This document shows positions 35,001 to 43,795 of a stretch of 64,000 bases of DNA, piece by piece (position 1 is the first letter of the stretch; every line of letters starts with the position of its first letter). The stretch is from NCBI GenBank assembly GCA_036435485.1, contig CM071598.1, positions 110,399,148-110,463,147 on the forward strand, read 5' to 3'. The position numbers and the translations under genes were made by a program. The notes below the pieces were generated by a model. The model was given only the letters and a program-made list of their open reading frames with translations. It did not search any database and was not told where the DNA came from. Origin of the DNA: Saposhnikovia divaricata. Taxonomy: Eukaryota; Streptophyta; Magnoliopsida; Apiales; Apiaceae.

Positions 35001-36240
35001 GTTGGTTTACCAGACCTGATCCTATATTGAAGATGTGGTTCTCGGATTCTTTCTCGAAGAAATTACTGAAGTACTTGAAGAAACCCGCTCTAATCATAGC
35101 AGGATTGGTGCACCATGCATTGTCTAACTGCAGACCAACAATCTGATTTATCCTACGCCTTCTAAGAATAATTTTGTGGAAGAACTTCGTATTTTTCTCT
35201 CCATAGAGCTGCCATTGCACTCTAGATTTTTGGAAAAGCATCTTTGCCTTGATGTTATACAAATCTTCCAGCTCTTCTTTGATAACTGCCCTTGTCTTGC
35301 TATCCGCACCTGAATTATCTGCTGAGGTTTGCTTGTCTTCTAGCATCCTAATTTTACGATCTAAATCTCCAAAGATAGTGGATTTCCATTCCTTGGAATA
35401 CGATTTGATGCATTTGAATTTAGAAGAGATGTTACTCTCAGAGGAGTTAATCCACAAAGCCCTCAAACTTTCTACTAAATGTTCATCCTCCAGCCAACAA
35501 TTAAAGAACTTGAAAGGAATAGGCCCCCAGTTATGAATGGAATTTCTGACGCAAATAGGTCTATGATCTGAATTACGTCTCGCCAACGCTGTTGATGTCC
35601 AGTTTCCGTTTAATGCCCATTCCTCATTTAATAAGGCTCTGTCTAGTTTACTCTGCTTGCCATTAGGACCAAACCACGTGAATCTAGAGTTCAAAAGAGG
35701 GGCTTCTACTAGCTGATTTACTTGGATAAAATCCGAAAACAGTGTCGAGTCCAAGTTTGCATATGTACAGTTTAAACGTTCTCCTGGACTGAGAACACAA
35801 TTGAAGTCCCCTATTAACATCGTAGGAATCGAATAAACTGATGTAAGAATGTTGGATAAATCTTGCCAGAGTTGAATTTTATCGTGTAAACCTAGAGGTG
35901 CATAAACATTAATGCAGGAGAAGGGCGACTTTGATGTAATGCATTCTCCTTGTACCCAAATCCAATTCCTAGCAGAAGCTTGGCGGTTGATAGAAAAAAC
36001 AGTGGAATCCCAGATAGAAATTAGGCCTCCCGAGAGACCTGTTGGAGGAACCTCCACCCAACCCAGAAAATCTCCCAGCCCAAGTGAATGAAGCCTACGT
36101 TCATTCCAATCCATGCATTTTGTTTCTTGAATACATACAAATGTAGCTTTAGATTCCAAAACCACTGATCTTATATTCGATCTTGCTATTGCATTTGAGG
36201 CTCCCCTGATATTCCAGCTCACAAAAGAGATCTGATTCAT
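32065..36240 (-). CDS. LINE ORF2: endonuclease, reverse transcriptase, RNase H
   Basis: The start chosen is MNQISFVSWNIRGASNAI at 36238-36240, the normal start of the endonuclease, although the frame is open to 36384; 1391 residues. Order: APE-type endonuclease (1-230: IQETK, LIGDFNCVLSPGE, NSDHRPI), RT (about 480-760: KSPGPDGLNAGVLKKLW, FRPISLMNALMKLLTK, KIDFEKAFDSVDW, SRGLRQGDPLSPLLFNLI, LQFADDVILFINN), zf-RVT (CQWCKVNEESIHHLFWEC), and a C-terminal RNase H (AVDGAGTSGNTG, SEAELKAILHVV, SDSREAINLC, NSEADSLASSG). The FADD active site and the D-E-D-D residues of RNase H are visible. No stop or frameshift. It performs target-primed reverse transcription in the nucleus. Confidence 0.95.
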   Translation of the reverse strand: MNQISFVSWNIRGASNAIARSNIRSVVLESKATFVCIQETKCMDWNERRLHSLGLGDFLGWVEVPPTGLSGGLISIWDSTVFSINRQASARNWIWVQGECITSKSPFSCINVYAPLGLHDKIQLWQDLSNILTSVYSIPTMLIGDFNCVLSPGERLNCTYANLDSTLFSDFIQVNQLVEAPLLNSRFTWFGPNGKQSKLDRALLNEEWALNGNWTSTALARRNSDHRPICVRNSIHNWGPIPFKFFNCWLEDEHLVESLRALWINSSESNISSKFKCIKSYSKEWKSTIFGDLDRKIRMLEDKQTSADNSGADSKTRAVIKEELEDLYNIKAKMLFQKSRVQWQLYGEKNTKFFHKIILRRRRINQIVGLQLDNAWCTNPAMIRAGFFKYFSNFFEKESENHIFNIGSGLVNQLSPLESSNLINNFTLEEVELALFNTDSTKSPGPDGLNAGVLKKLWPTIKVEVMDFFYKFHATGVIPNGLNSSFIALIPKLKAPIYSSDFRPISLMNALMKLLTKVLASRLKRVMNLLVSETQTAFIQGRQITDCILIASEVHAALKSRKSKGLIMKIDFEKAFDSVDWGFLFQVLECMNFNETWAAWLKAILNSSRISVLVNGCPTDEFTPSRGLRQGDPLSPLLFNLIGETLAKLLDRAVANGIFHGVFLPNSNMELSHLQFADDVILFINNDTQSVQGVKRVLQCFQLLSGLRINFHKTNLLGFGEDPASLNQWASILGCSVGRSTFKYLGIDIGLSPHSISYWTPLVSRVENKLINWKTGTISMAGRLTLLKAAIDSLPIFWFSLFLIPVTILNLLEKIRRQFLWGHYTKTNVRHKKLHLLNWKKICTPKHLGGLGLVPLKSRNLVMLAKWVWRSYSERSAWWNRVLSSKYGPSFNYDLASLESKKDSSYTIQSILRLGSNIELNGLVNRNSFKWILGNGELINFWEDIWFSDSPLMLLIPRLYRLTILRHSSVKVFMTKWIEGSISFSVLWKRPLLSREEEDLLHLSRIISSIFLTSVKDKLLWSPGKGIFNTKVCTSLVQQNNTPNLIHSKVWDIIWNAKVPPKIRIFLWKLESKCVPSLLLLNQRIQNCYLGSLCQWCKVNEESIHHLFWECSLAKWTWEFLASWWNVSNMFSFTSEFSLLKLFKLQRNKQTRKIWITVIAAACWTIWIARNENIFNKSRITRDSLEYLIFTRVNTWGQASNLINFSKDTLWKVNPQGSIAIHFHSLSENYWSYKFSQFDLVCAVDGAGTSGNTGHLRGGIGGNIKDNKGAIYYVFSGPCSGSTSSEAELKAILHVVKLWLDGIIPPKKMVICSDSREAINLCKLGYLNGFPIMVNNHNINSIIGDIIHLDYVPRELNSEADSLASSGINRQFIHSVWVARAAGCSWVFAPY

Positions 36241-36280
36241 TAAAAGATTAAAATGGAGAAATAATACCTGGAAAATCAAG

Positions 36281-38845
36281 TCAGACATTAAGTCTCTTCT
36301 TGATTTCAGATAAGGAGGAAACCTTATCCTTCTCCAAAGTAAGACCCAGAAGGATACCCGTTTCCAAGATTGCATTTGCTTCATCCACTTGAATTATTGC
36401 AGGCAGTCCTGGAGCCTCATTGGAAGCCCCATTCTTTCTACTTCTTCTTCTAAATGGAATTTTAAAAGCTTTGTTTTCCTTTTTCTTTAAGTTTTTTCTC
36501 GGCCTGCCCCTTTTGCTCTTGATTCTGAGTTCTCGCAATTCCTTTAGGAGGGAGAATTGAGATTCTGCTTTGTCAGATATGTCTCGGCCTATACTGTCAT
36601 CAAGGATGGATGCCAGGTGGGATTGATCAGACGATACTTGTGTTTTATCCTCCTCCGTAGAATCGGTTGTCCTCCAGGTCCATTGAGGATTATCGTTGTT
36701 ATCATATGAATATCTGGAGGTGGTATCTGAGTCGTAATCCCTCTTTGGCTCAATATCTTGGGGCTGCAAATTCGAGTTATTGCCTAGCGACCCTATTGAC
36801 AAATGGGGTTCTCCACTATGTTGCTGTGGATCTTTAACCTTGCTTGGATGAGGAGATGATATGGGAGCAGGATTTACCCTTTGGTCTTGATTAATGTCAT
36901 GAGTTGCATCTGAATCTATTACAGTTTCCTTGCCATCCTCCTTACAATAACCCATGAAATCCTTCTTGCCTTCCTCTTTATCAGAAAAGTTGTCATGAAG
37001 ATTACAACATCTACAAGCTGAGTCCCACGTTTCTACCACTGAGATGTTGAATGTATGGTCCTCTATAATAACCTCCTCACTGAATTCTAGTTTGTGTTTA
37101 TCCGTTTCCAACAGAATTCTTGGTGTTGAATAGCAATCTTCATCATCAACAAATGGTGATATATAAATAACGGATCCCCATCTTAGTAGTATTTGCTTGA
37201 AGTTGTTTTCCGACCATACACACATAGGTAACCCTCTACATTCCACCCAAGTTTTTCTAGTAGGATTCAGGTCTTCCCATTTAGCTTTGCGAATATTTTC
37301 AAATCCAATTGCTAGAAAATCCAGGTCCTGGCTTGAGAGGAGATCTTCATTGGGAAAGTAAATGATGAAGAGTTTAGATGAGATCCCTCTAATGATTACA
37401 TCCTTGAAGCCTAAACCTTCTACCATCATCTGGACTGTTTCAACTCGCTCTCGGTTTACTGTCTCAACTAGATAGCTGTAATCTAATTCTTTACTGAAGG
37501 CATCATTAAATGGTAGTTTTAGTGCCTTTGATTCCGGCATCTTCTTGACTTCCGAATTGTTCATGGATTGTCTCCTCAACTGCTCTGATGCTTCCTGGAC
37601 TTTAGACTGAGATATGGCTACAGGAATGGGGGAAGAGTTCGCAGAGTGCTTGGGAGAAAAAGAAGAATGAGTTTTCCTGGTTCTGTCCTTATTTGGCCTT
37701 GCTGTTGTGACAAAGATCCTTCCTTCTCCTAGCCTAGATCCATTCAGACTCTTGATGAGAGTTCTAGCCATATCATGATTTATTGTTTTCACAAAACCAA
37801 ACCGTTTGCGATGCTTATCCTTTCTATTAGGCACTATAATATCCTTGATGGTGCCCACCCTTTTGAAATGCTGCCAAAGATCACGAACTGTAATGCTATC
37901 ATTAAAACCTGAGATGAAAAGCGTTTTGTTGACATGTTCCCTCTGAGAAACTGACTTGTTGTTTATCGATTGTATTCTTCCGTTGCTGCTACCCTTTTGT
38001 GGTTTACTGTCGTTCAAGAGAACATCCTTAAAAGAAAGGTGTTCTGCCTCGACGTTCCTGTTCTCCCTTTCGATTTCGATTGTTCTATGGTGAATTTGCC
38101 CCAGCGCAAGGTTGATTGCTCTGTCATCCCCTTTTAATGCTTCCATAAACACTCCCTTTTCAACTAGGTTACTGTGACTGGTAATAAAATCCATTAGAAC
38201 CTTAGAATGATCTACACCACCTGTAACGGGCTTCCTTTGTTGGTTGTAATAGTTAGAGAGGGAATTTTGATGTATTTGCTCCAAAGCCTTGTTAATGTCT
38301 GAGTTGACATTACGTCGAACACCTGGTAGAACTTTCTTATCGACCCAGCTTTGATGCTTGAGAATGAAATCTTTTAACATTGCTATGTCCTCATTATATT
38401 GAACGGAGTCTGGTTGCTCCTGAGACTTCTTCTGTGCCATGATAGCCGGATTCTGATCCTTGTTCTTTGCTGTTATATTTTTAGACATTAGCAAGACATT
38501 TCTCAAGTGCTCTTCTTCCTTTCTGTCATTCCATGGAGAATCCTCTACTAGCCTTATCCTCACTTCCCCTTTCGAATTATAGTCTATCACTTTTGATTTC
38601 AACTGATTCTCCACTTGATTATCCCCTTGACCATAGTTGTTTAGTACCTGGTTGTCCCAACTTTTGAATTTTCTCTCCCAAGTCTTCCTACTCTCCTGTA
38701 GAGAAGGATATCTCGCACTCCACCATTCCTCATTCACATAGTAGCTACTACCGAATGTATCATCCAAAGAGGTAGTTCTCCGAAGCTTAGATGCTTGTTC
38801 CTTTACCCCACTCACGCTCTTTGTCGCCTTCACTGTCGCCTTCAT
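36281..38845 (-). CDS. LINE ORF1: RNA-binding protein with RRM and DUF4283-like domain
   Basis: 854 residues, open throughout. An RRM at about 305-390 has RNP2-like KTLFISGF and RNP1-like KRFGFVKT. A DUF4283-like domain follows (about 465-610: ETVQMMVEGLGFKDVI, KAKWEDLNPTRKTWVECRG, VWSENNFKQILLRWG). The C-terminus has an AT-hook-like and nuclear-localisation-like KSKRGRPRKNLKKKENK. It is the nucleic-acid-binding partner of ORF2 in the RNP. Its stop lies 40 nt before the ORF2 start, as expected for a bicistronic LINE. The ATG at 38845 is nearly at the element's 5' end. Confidence 0.92.
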   Translation of the reverse strand: MKATVKATKSVSGVKEQASKLRRTTSLDDTFGSSYYVNEEWWSARYPSLQESRKTWERKFKSWDNQVLNNYGQGDNQVENQLKSKVIDYNSKGEVRIRLVEDSPWNDRKEEEHLRNVLLMSKNITAKNKDQNPAIMAQKKSQEQPDSVQYNEDIAMLKDFILKHQSWVDKKVLPGVRRNVNSDINKALEQIHQNSLSNYYNQQRKPVTGGVDHSKVLMDFITSHSNLVEKGVFMEALKGDDRAINLALGQIHHRTIEIERENRNVEAEHLSFKDVLLNDSKPQKGSSNGRIQSINNKSVSQREHVNKTLFISGFNDSITVRDLWQHFKRVGTIKDIIVPNRKDKHRKRFGFVKTINHDMARTLIKSLNGSRLGEGRIFVTTARPNKDRTRKTHSSFSPKHSANSSPIPVAISQSKVQEASEQLRRQSMNNSEVKKMPESKALKLPFNDAFSKELDYSYLVETVNRERVETVQMMVEGLGFKDVIIRGISSKLFIIYFPNEDLLSSQDLDFLAIGFENIRKAKWEDLNPTRKTWVECRGLPMCVWSENNFKQILLRWGSVIYISPFVDDEDCYSTPRILLETDKHKLEFSEEVIIEDHTFNISVVETWDSACRCCNLHDNFSDKEEGKKDFMGYCKEDGKETVIDSDATHDINQDQRVNPAPISSPHPSKVKDPQQHSGEPHLSIGSLGNNSNLQPQDIEPKRDYDSDTTSRYSYDNNDNPQWTWRTTDSTEEDKTQVSSDQSHLASILDDSIGRDISDKAESQFSLLKELRELRIKSKRGRPRKNLKKKENKAFKIPFRRRSRKNGASNEAPGLPAIIQVDEANAILETGILLGLTLEKDKVSSLSEIKKRLNV

Positions 38846-38874
38846 TGTCCCCTATATATATATATATATATATA

Positions 38875-38931
38875 GAAGAAAACACGCCAAAAAATATGAA
38901 ACAATAAAATATATGTTAGGCTAAACTTAAA

Positions 38932-38993
<62 letters not shown>

Positions 38994-39586
38994 AAAACAC
39001 GCCAAAAAATATGAAACAATAAAATATATGTTAGGCTAAACTTAAAATATAATTTTCAAAAAAATCGTTTACCAAATAAAAGTGTTTTAAGAAAAATATT
39101 ATTTTAATAGATATCATTAAAGATTCTATTATTTGGTTTAACAACAAATATTTTCTAATTATATTAAGAAACAAGGATAAATTAGCAAAAAACCATAATT
39201 AAAAATAAGTCGCAAATTCATTCTTTGTATATAATAAACAAGTGAACAAAGTTTATCATCAGAATTTCAATTAAAAAAAATTAAAGAAAAGTACATTTAT
39301 TTACAAAACAAAGAAGAAGGTTTTAAGAAAATATATGGTACAAAAAGATTCAAAAAGTAATCAAAAAAAACATGTCATAATTGAACATGTCACCAAAATT
39401 TAACAAAATATAATCTAAAAACTAATCCCTAAAACCTAAATTATATAATAAACAATAAAATGTTCCATGCCACAATTAATCAACAATAAACTAAAATCAA
39501 TAATAAACTTTAATATAATGCACTTAAAACAAATATATACCAACACAAAAACATAAAAAAAATAGTGCAAACTTTCTTTAAAAAAA

Positions 39587-39668
<82 letters not shown>

Positions 39669-39740
39669 TCACAACTACATAGTCACATATACATATATAA
39701 ATAATAGTTAAACCAATGAGTTCCCATGTCTAAAGTATAT
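38875..39740. repeat. AT-rich tandem repeat, unit B, with an internal 62-bp duplication
   Basis: Homologous to unit A (30430-31394). It starts AAGAAAACACGCCAAAAAAT, and this 62-bp start is present twice, near-identically, at about 38876-38938 and 38991-39052, separated by an (AT)n run. It contains CGCAAATTCATTCTTTG, AATGCACTTAAAACAAAT and CCCATGTCTAAAGTATA, then a (TA)n(TG)n block (39587-39668). Confidence 0.75.
39587..39668. repeat. (TA)n(TG)n compound microsatellite
   Basis: About 58 bases of TA followed by about 24 bases of TG inside unit B of the AT-rich repeat. Confidence 0.95.
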
Positions 39741-39947
39741 TATATATATATTGTAATGAAATTGAAGAAAACTCCCCAAAAAATATGAAATATTAAAATA
39801 TATGTTAGACTAAACCTTAAAATATAATTTACAAAAAAAAAAAATCTTTCACCAAATAAAAGTGCTGTAAGAAAAAATTATTTTAATAAAAATCATTACA
39901 GATTCTATTTTTAGGTTTGACAACAAATATGTTTATATATATATATA
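39741..39947. repeat. AT-rich tandem repeat, unit C (partial)
   Basis: It begins GAAGAAAACTCCCCAAAAAA and continues through TAAAACATATAATTT-like sequence to TTGACAACAAATATG, collinear with unit B but cut off by (TA)n and the MITE at 39948. Confidence 0.7.
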
Positions 39948-40314
39948 GGGGCTACTCCAATACAAACTTCCTTAGAATACAAACCTAAAAACCAAATTGC
40001 AATACAACATTTAAGCTAATCTAATGACCAAACTAGGGGTACCCCAATACAAAAAAGTCTTATAATTCTACCCTCTATCCATTCATCGAAAAAAAAATTT
40101 AAAAAAAATAATTTTTTTTAAAAAAAATGAAGGCGTGACAGCAGTTTTTTTTTAAATTTTTTTTTAATTCTTTTTGATGAATGGATAGAGGGTAGAATTA
40201 TAAGACTTTTTTTTGAAGGTGCCCCTGGCGGGACCCTTAGAATAAATGAAATATAATATATTTTGTATTGGTTTGTAGTTCTCATTTTAAGAGTGGTTTG
40301 TATTTGAGCAAAAG

Positions 40315-40316
<2 letters not shown>
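39948..40316. mobile_element. MITE with imperfect terminal inverted repeats and a nested hairpin
   Basis: The ends GGGGCTACTCCAATACAAAC (39948-39967) and, reverse-complemented, GGCTTTTGCTCAAATACAAAC (40296-40316) match best over CTC(C/A)AATACAAAC. It is flanked by TA repeats, so the target duplication is uncertain (TA or TWA). Inside lies a second palindrome (40036-40226): GGGGTACC...GGTGCCCC ends and perfect 37-bp arms at 40051-40087 and 40176-40212. No coding capacity. The superfamily is not certain. Confidence 0.65.
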
Positions 40317-40355
<39 letters not shown>

Positions 40356-40361
<6 letters not shown>

Positions 40362-41775
40362 GGAATAAAAACTAGGTTACGATTTGTAATTAATGCTAGG
40401 GTGGTTGAGCTTCGAGCTTTAATGGCTGTTCTTGTGTTCGTGGCTGAATCTGCCTTCACAAGATGCCTACGTACTTTGATGAATATCAAAGATCAAGCCA
40501 AAAACGTAGTTCTGAGATGAGGGGTCTGGCCCCTACAGGTAGAGGTGGCAAAACGGCCGTGCCGTGCGGGCCGTGCCGGTTTGGCCACGTGCCGAGCTCA
40601 CCAATACAAAGCACGGGCACGCACGCGCGGGTTGGACGTGCCGTGCCGTGCCTCGACTTTACAGCCCCGTGAACGGCACGCGAGCTACGCGGGTTTGGCG
40701 GGCTTTTTTTTTTTAAAAAAGAAAAATTCGAAATAAAATTTGAAATTTTTTTTGTTAATTTAATATTTACTTTTAATATTCTCAAAATATGAAATGTCGA
40801 TTTGTAACTTTTTTCGATCTAATTTTATTTTCATATTAAAATCTTTCGAATTTTTAAGTAGTCAAAATATGAAATGTCGATTTGTGATATTTACTTTTTT
40901 TTTTTGCTTGCTAAGTAGTCATTTATTTACAGTCCACCAAATTCATTTTTTTTCTGGGCGTGCCGAATATCAAATATTTAACAATAATTATGTCAAATTA
41001 ACCGGCACGCACGGATAAAGCACGCACAGGCACAGCAAAGCTCAACAAAGCTTTAGTAGAGGTGGCCACCAGTTTTATAAAATAATATAAAATAATACTC
41101 CACTTAGTTCAACAAAGCTCTCTTTCTTATGTAATCATAAAACATTGATTTATGTAATCATAAAATAATACTTGGCTGTAGAAGAAAGATAAATAAACAT
41201 TGATTTAAAATGGTAATGTATATATTGAAATGTCAGTGTTGCAGTGCAGATGACGTGCCGTGCCGTGCCTTTTATTTATAAACGGTCTTCCACGTGCCGT
41301 GCCGAACGTGCCGCGGTTCACAGAAAATGAATTCGTGCACGGCACGTCTGTTGGAACGGGCTGAACGGGTTGTGCCGGTTTTTTACTGTAGGCGGGCTGA
41401 ACGTGCTTTTCTACGAATAATTCACGTGCATGCCGTGCCTAACCGCCCGTTTGGCCGGCTCTAGCTACAGGAGCCTTAGAATTATGGTAGGAGTCAGAGA
41501 CTTGGTGGACAAGTCTTTGAAGAAGGTTCTAAATCTATTCCTTGTAGGAATCAGTTTCCATATTGAATTGGATGCCTTGGTGGCTAAGTCTGGCGGAAAT
41601 AATATCCTTATCCAACTCTTATTGCTGAGCTGTTTATTTCCCCCAATATTAATTACGAAATTAATATTATAATTGGGGTTTTGGGTCCATCTGGTGGGCC
41701 CCACGTTTGGACCATTCTTGGTCTAATTAATGCCACATTAAATGTGTCTTTAGGGCTTATTTTTAGACCATATCA
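40356..41775 (-). repeat. Tat element 3' LTR, interrupted by a hAT-like element
   Basis: About 488 bp of LTR once the 924-bp insert (40540-41463) and its target duplication are removed. It starts TGTTGTGGAATAAAAAC (+ strand) and ends ATATCA. It matches 62617-63105 with about 2% substitutions by eye, and lacks about 10 bp next to the insertion site. Confidence 0.9.
40540..41463. mobile_element. non-autonomous hAT-like element
   Basis: 924 bp. The ends are TAGAGGTGGCAAAACGGCCG and (reverse complement of the right end) TAGAGCCGGCCAAACGGGCGG, an imperfect terminal inverted repeat of the plant hAT type. It is flanked by an 8-bp duplication with one mismatch (CCTACAGG 40532-40539, GCTACAGG 41464-41471). 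The ends are rich in GTGCCGTGCC-like motifs and the middle is AT-rich. There is no transposase ORF. The 62617 LTR gives the empty site. Confidence 0.85.
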
Positions 41776-41790
41776 TTTGCCCCCCAACTT
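41776..41790 (-). promoter_or_regulatory. Tat element polypurine tract
   Basis: The - strand AAGTTGGGGGGCAAA ends exactly at the 3' LTR boundary (LTR then starts TGATATGG). Confidence 0.85.
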
Positions 41791-41937
41791 CTAGGAAAAC
41801 TGATCAGGCTTTCCTTGAAGTTTTACTTGTTTAACTCGAGACTCGGGTTAGGGTTTATCTTTGATATCGTTTTGATGTAAAGCGTGGAGCGACCGACGCG
41901 TTTACAACGATGTTAGATTATGCCAACAATATTGAAC

Positions 41938-42752
41938 GGTGCTAGACGGCACTAAACGGCGATAAACAGCCCTAAATGACGTTTAAACAATGTTGAACGA
42001 CGCTAAACGGCGATAAACGGTGCTGAACGGCACTAAACGGTGCCAAACAGCCTTAAACGACGTTTAAACGATGCTAAACGATGCTAAACGGCGATAAACG
42101 GTGCTGAACGGCACTAAACGGTGCTAAACAGCCTTAAACGACGTTTAAACAATGTTGAACGACGCTAAACGGTGATAAACGGTGCTGAACGGCACTAAAC
42201 GGCACTAAACGGTGCTAAACAGCCTTAAACGACGTTTAAACGATGTTAAACGATGCTAAACGGTGCTGAACGGCACTAAACGGCATTAAACAGTGCTAAA
42301 CAGCCTTAAACGACGTTTAAACGATGTTAAACGACGCTAAACGGCGATAAACGGTGCTGAACGGCACTAAACGGCACTAAACTGTGCTAAACAGCCTTAA
42401 ACGACGTTTAAACGATGTTAAACGACGCTAAACGATGATAAACGGTGCTGAACGGCACTAAACGGTGCTAAACAGCCTTAAACGACGTTTAAACGATGTT
42501 AAACGACGCTAAACGGCGATAAACGGTGCTGAACGGCACTAAACGGCACTAAACTGTGCTAAACAACCTTAAACGACGTTTAAACGATGTTAAACGACGC
42601 TAAACGGCGATAAACGGTGCTGAACGGCACTAAACGGTGCTAAACAGCCTTAAACGACGTTTAAACGATGTTAAACGACGCTAAACGGCGATAAACGGTG
42701 CTGAACGGCACTAAACGGCACTAAACGGTGCTAAACGGCACTAAACGGTGCA
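41938..42752. repeat. 81/91-bp tandem array with 172-bp higher-order period
   Basis: The landmark GTTTAAAC-like core (gtttaaac) recurs at 41981, 42062, 42143, 42234, 42315, 42406, 42487, 42578 and 42659. Spacings are 81, 81, 91, 81, 91, 81, 91, 81. The 91-bp units contain one extra 10-bp (ggcactaaac) subunit. Each unit is itself made of 10-11-bp CTAAACGG-like subrepeats. From 42143 on, the alternation gives a 172-bp dimer. It lies in the 3' non-coding part of the Tat element, a known birthplace of plant satellites. Confidence 0.93.
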
Positions 42753-42854
42753 CTGAAAACCATCCGAAAAAATCGAGATTTAGGTCCAGAAATTACCCGA
42801 AATCCGCTTAAAAATCGTGATTCAGGACCACGAACTAACCCGCGATCGGCCGGA

Positions 42855-43165
42855 TCGAGGGCTAGCTCGTGGTCGGCTAGCACCTGGTCGGCCGAGAGGC
42901 CTCGAACCAAGGTGGTCGGCGGGCACCTGGTCGGCCGAGAGGCCTTGATCCCAGGTGGTCGGCTGCGGGCTGGTCGGCCGTGGCTCCTTGGCGTGCCTTG
43001 GTCGGCCGGTTCGTGGTCTTCTAGCTCGTGGTCGGCCGGGGCTCCTCAAAACGCCGTGGTCGGCTACAAGGTGGTCGGCTGTGGCTTCTTCGGGTGTCAT
43101 GGTCGGCCACTTCGTGGTCGGCTACGGCTCCTTGGAGTTTCGTGGTCGGCCACTTCGTGGTTGGC
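42855..43165. repeat. GC-rich degenerate TGGTCGGC repeats
   Basis: About thirteen copies of (G/C)TGGTCGGC in 310 bp at irregular spacing, with longer shared segments such as CACCTGGTCGGCCGAGAGGC twice. It is far richer in GC than its surroundings. Short ORFs on both strands here are products of the repeat. Confidence 0.85.
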
Positions 43166-43630
43166 GAAGGAACCCGGACCTGAAAACCTATTCATGGAAC
43201 TTGAGGATCAAGAACCACGATCTTGACCTCCAATTTAGTGTCTTGGTCATCCGTGACTTTCAAAGATCCAGAAACTCGATCTTGATCTTAAATTGTCAAG
43301 GATCTAGGTTCTAAAATCATCCGTGATCCTAGGGATCCAGAACCTCGATCTTGATCTTAGGTCTTCAGTTTGGTCATTCGTGACTTCTAACGGTATTACA
43401 CCTTAATTCATGATTAGCACTACTAACCTTGTGTTTAAGGCTAAACTCGTTGCTTATCTTCTTAAGTGCAAACATCCATGCAGCAAATATTCCAGCTATT
43501 TCTTTTCCGACAGATATGAATTATAACGGTTCTTTCTGTATAACGCGGATAATTTCTGTCCTTTTTTCGTCTATAAACGATAGATGACCTGTAAACGCAA
43601 ACCATGCTGAGATTCAACCTGATGTACCAG
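43166..43630. other. Tat element non-coding region upstream of the antisense gene
   Basis: It contains a diverged repeated phrase around AACCACGATCTTGACCTCCA, AACTCGATCTTGATCTTAAA and AACCTCGATCTTGATCTTAG (43210-43360). It probably includes the upstream promoter region of the + strand gene that follows. Confidence 0.55.
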
Positions 43631-43642
43631 GTCATGCATTTT

Positions 43643-43651
43643 CTATAAAAG
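43643..43651 (+). promoter_or_regulatory. TATA box of the antisense gene
   Basis: CTATAAAAG, about 150 bp before the ATG at 43796 and followed by a CT/CA-rich leader (CTTCATTTCAATTCAC). The position fits a transcript start near 43675-43685. Confidence 0.65.
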
Positions 43652-43795
43652 AGGAGAAGTAGCCTTCATTTCAATTCACTTCTTCATTTCTGAGCTCTCA
43701 AATTCTAAAGTTCTCTAGGTTCAAGTTGCAAGATCAAGTTCGAGCTTCAAGATCAGGTTTCAGATTCAAGATCAAGTTTCAGCTTCAATATCAAG

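Larger units (their letters stand above)
31395..38852 (-). mobile_element. near-full-length L1-type LINE retrotransposon
   Basis: About 7.46 kb on the - strand with two intact ORFs. The 5' end (GGGGACA then ATG) leaves a leader of only 7 nt, so the leader is probably truncated. The 3' UTR (32064-31395) ends in AAAA followed by a (TA)n tract instead of a long poly(A). (TA)n also flanks the 5' end (38853-38874), so the target duplication is (TA)n and cannot be measured. With a leader, it would have everything needed to move. Confidence 0.93.

Noticed and set aside
41938..42752. CRISPR-like array
   Set aside because: Units are contiguous with no unique spacers, and the context is a plant retrotransposon.
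42822..43314. Overlapping Arg/Pro/Gly-rich ORFs on both strands
   Set aside because: They are products of the GC-rich TGGTCGGC repeats, which stay open in several frames.
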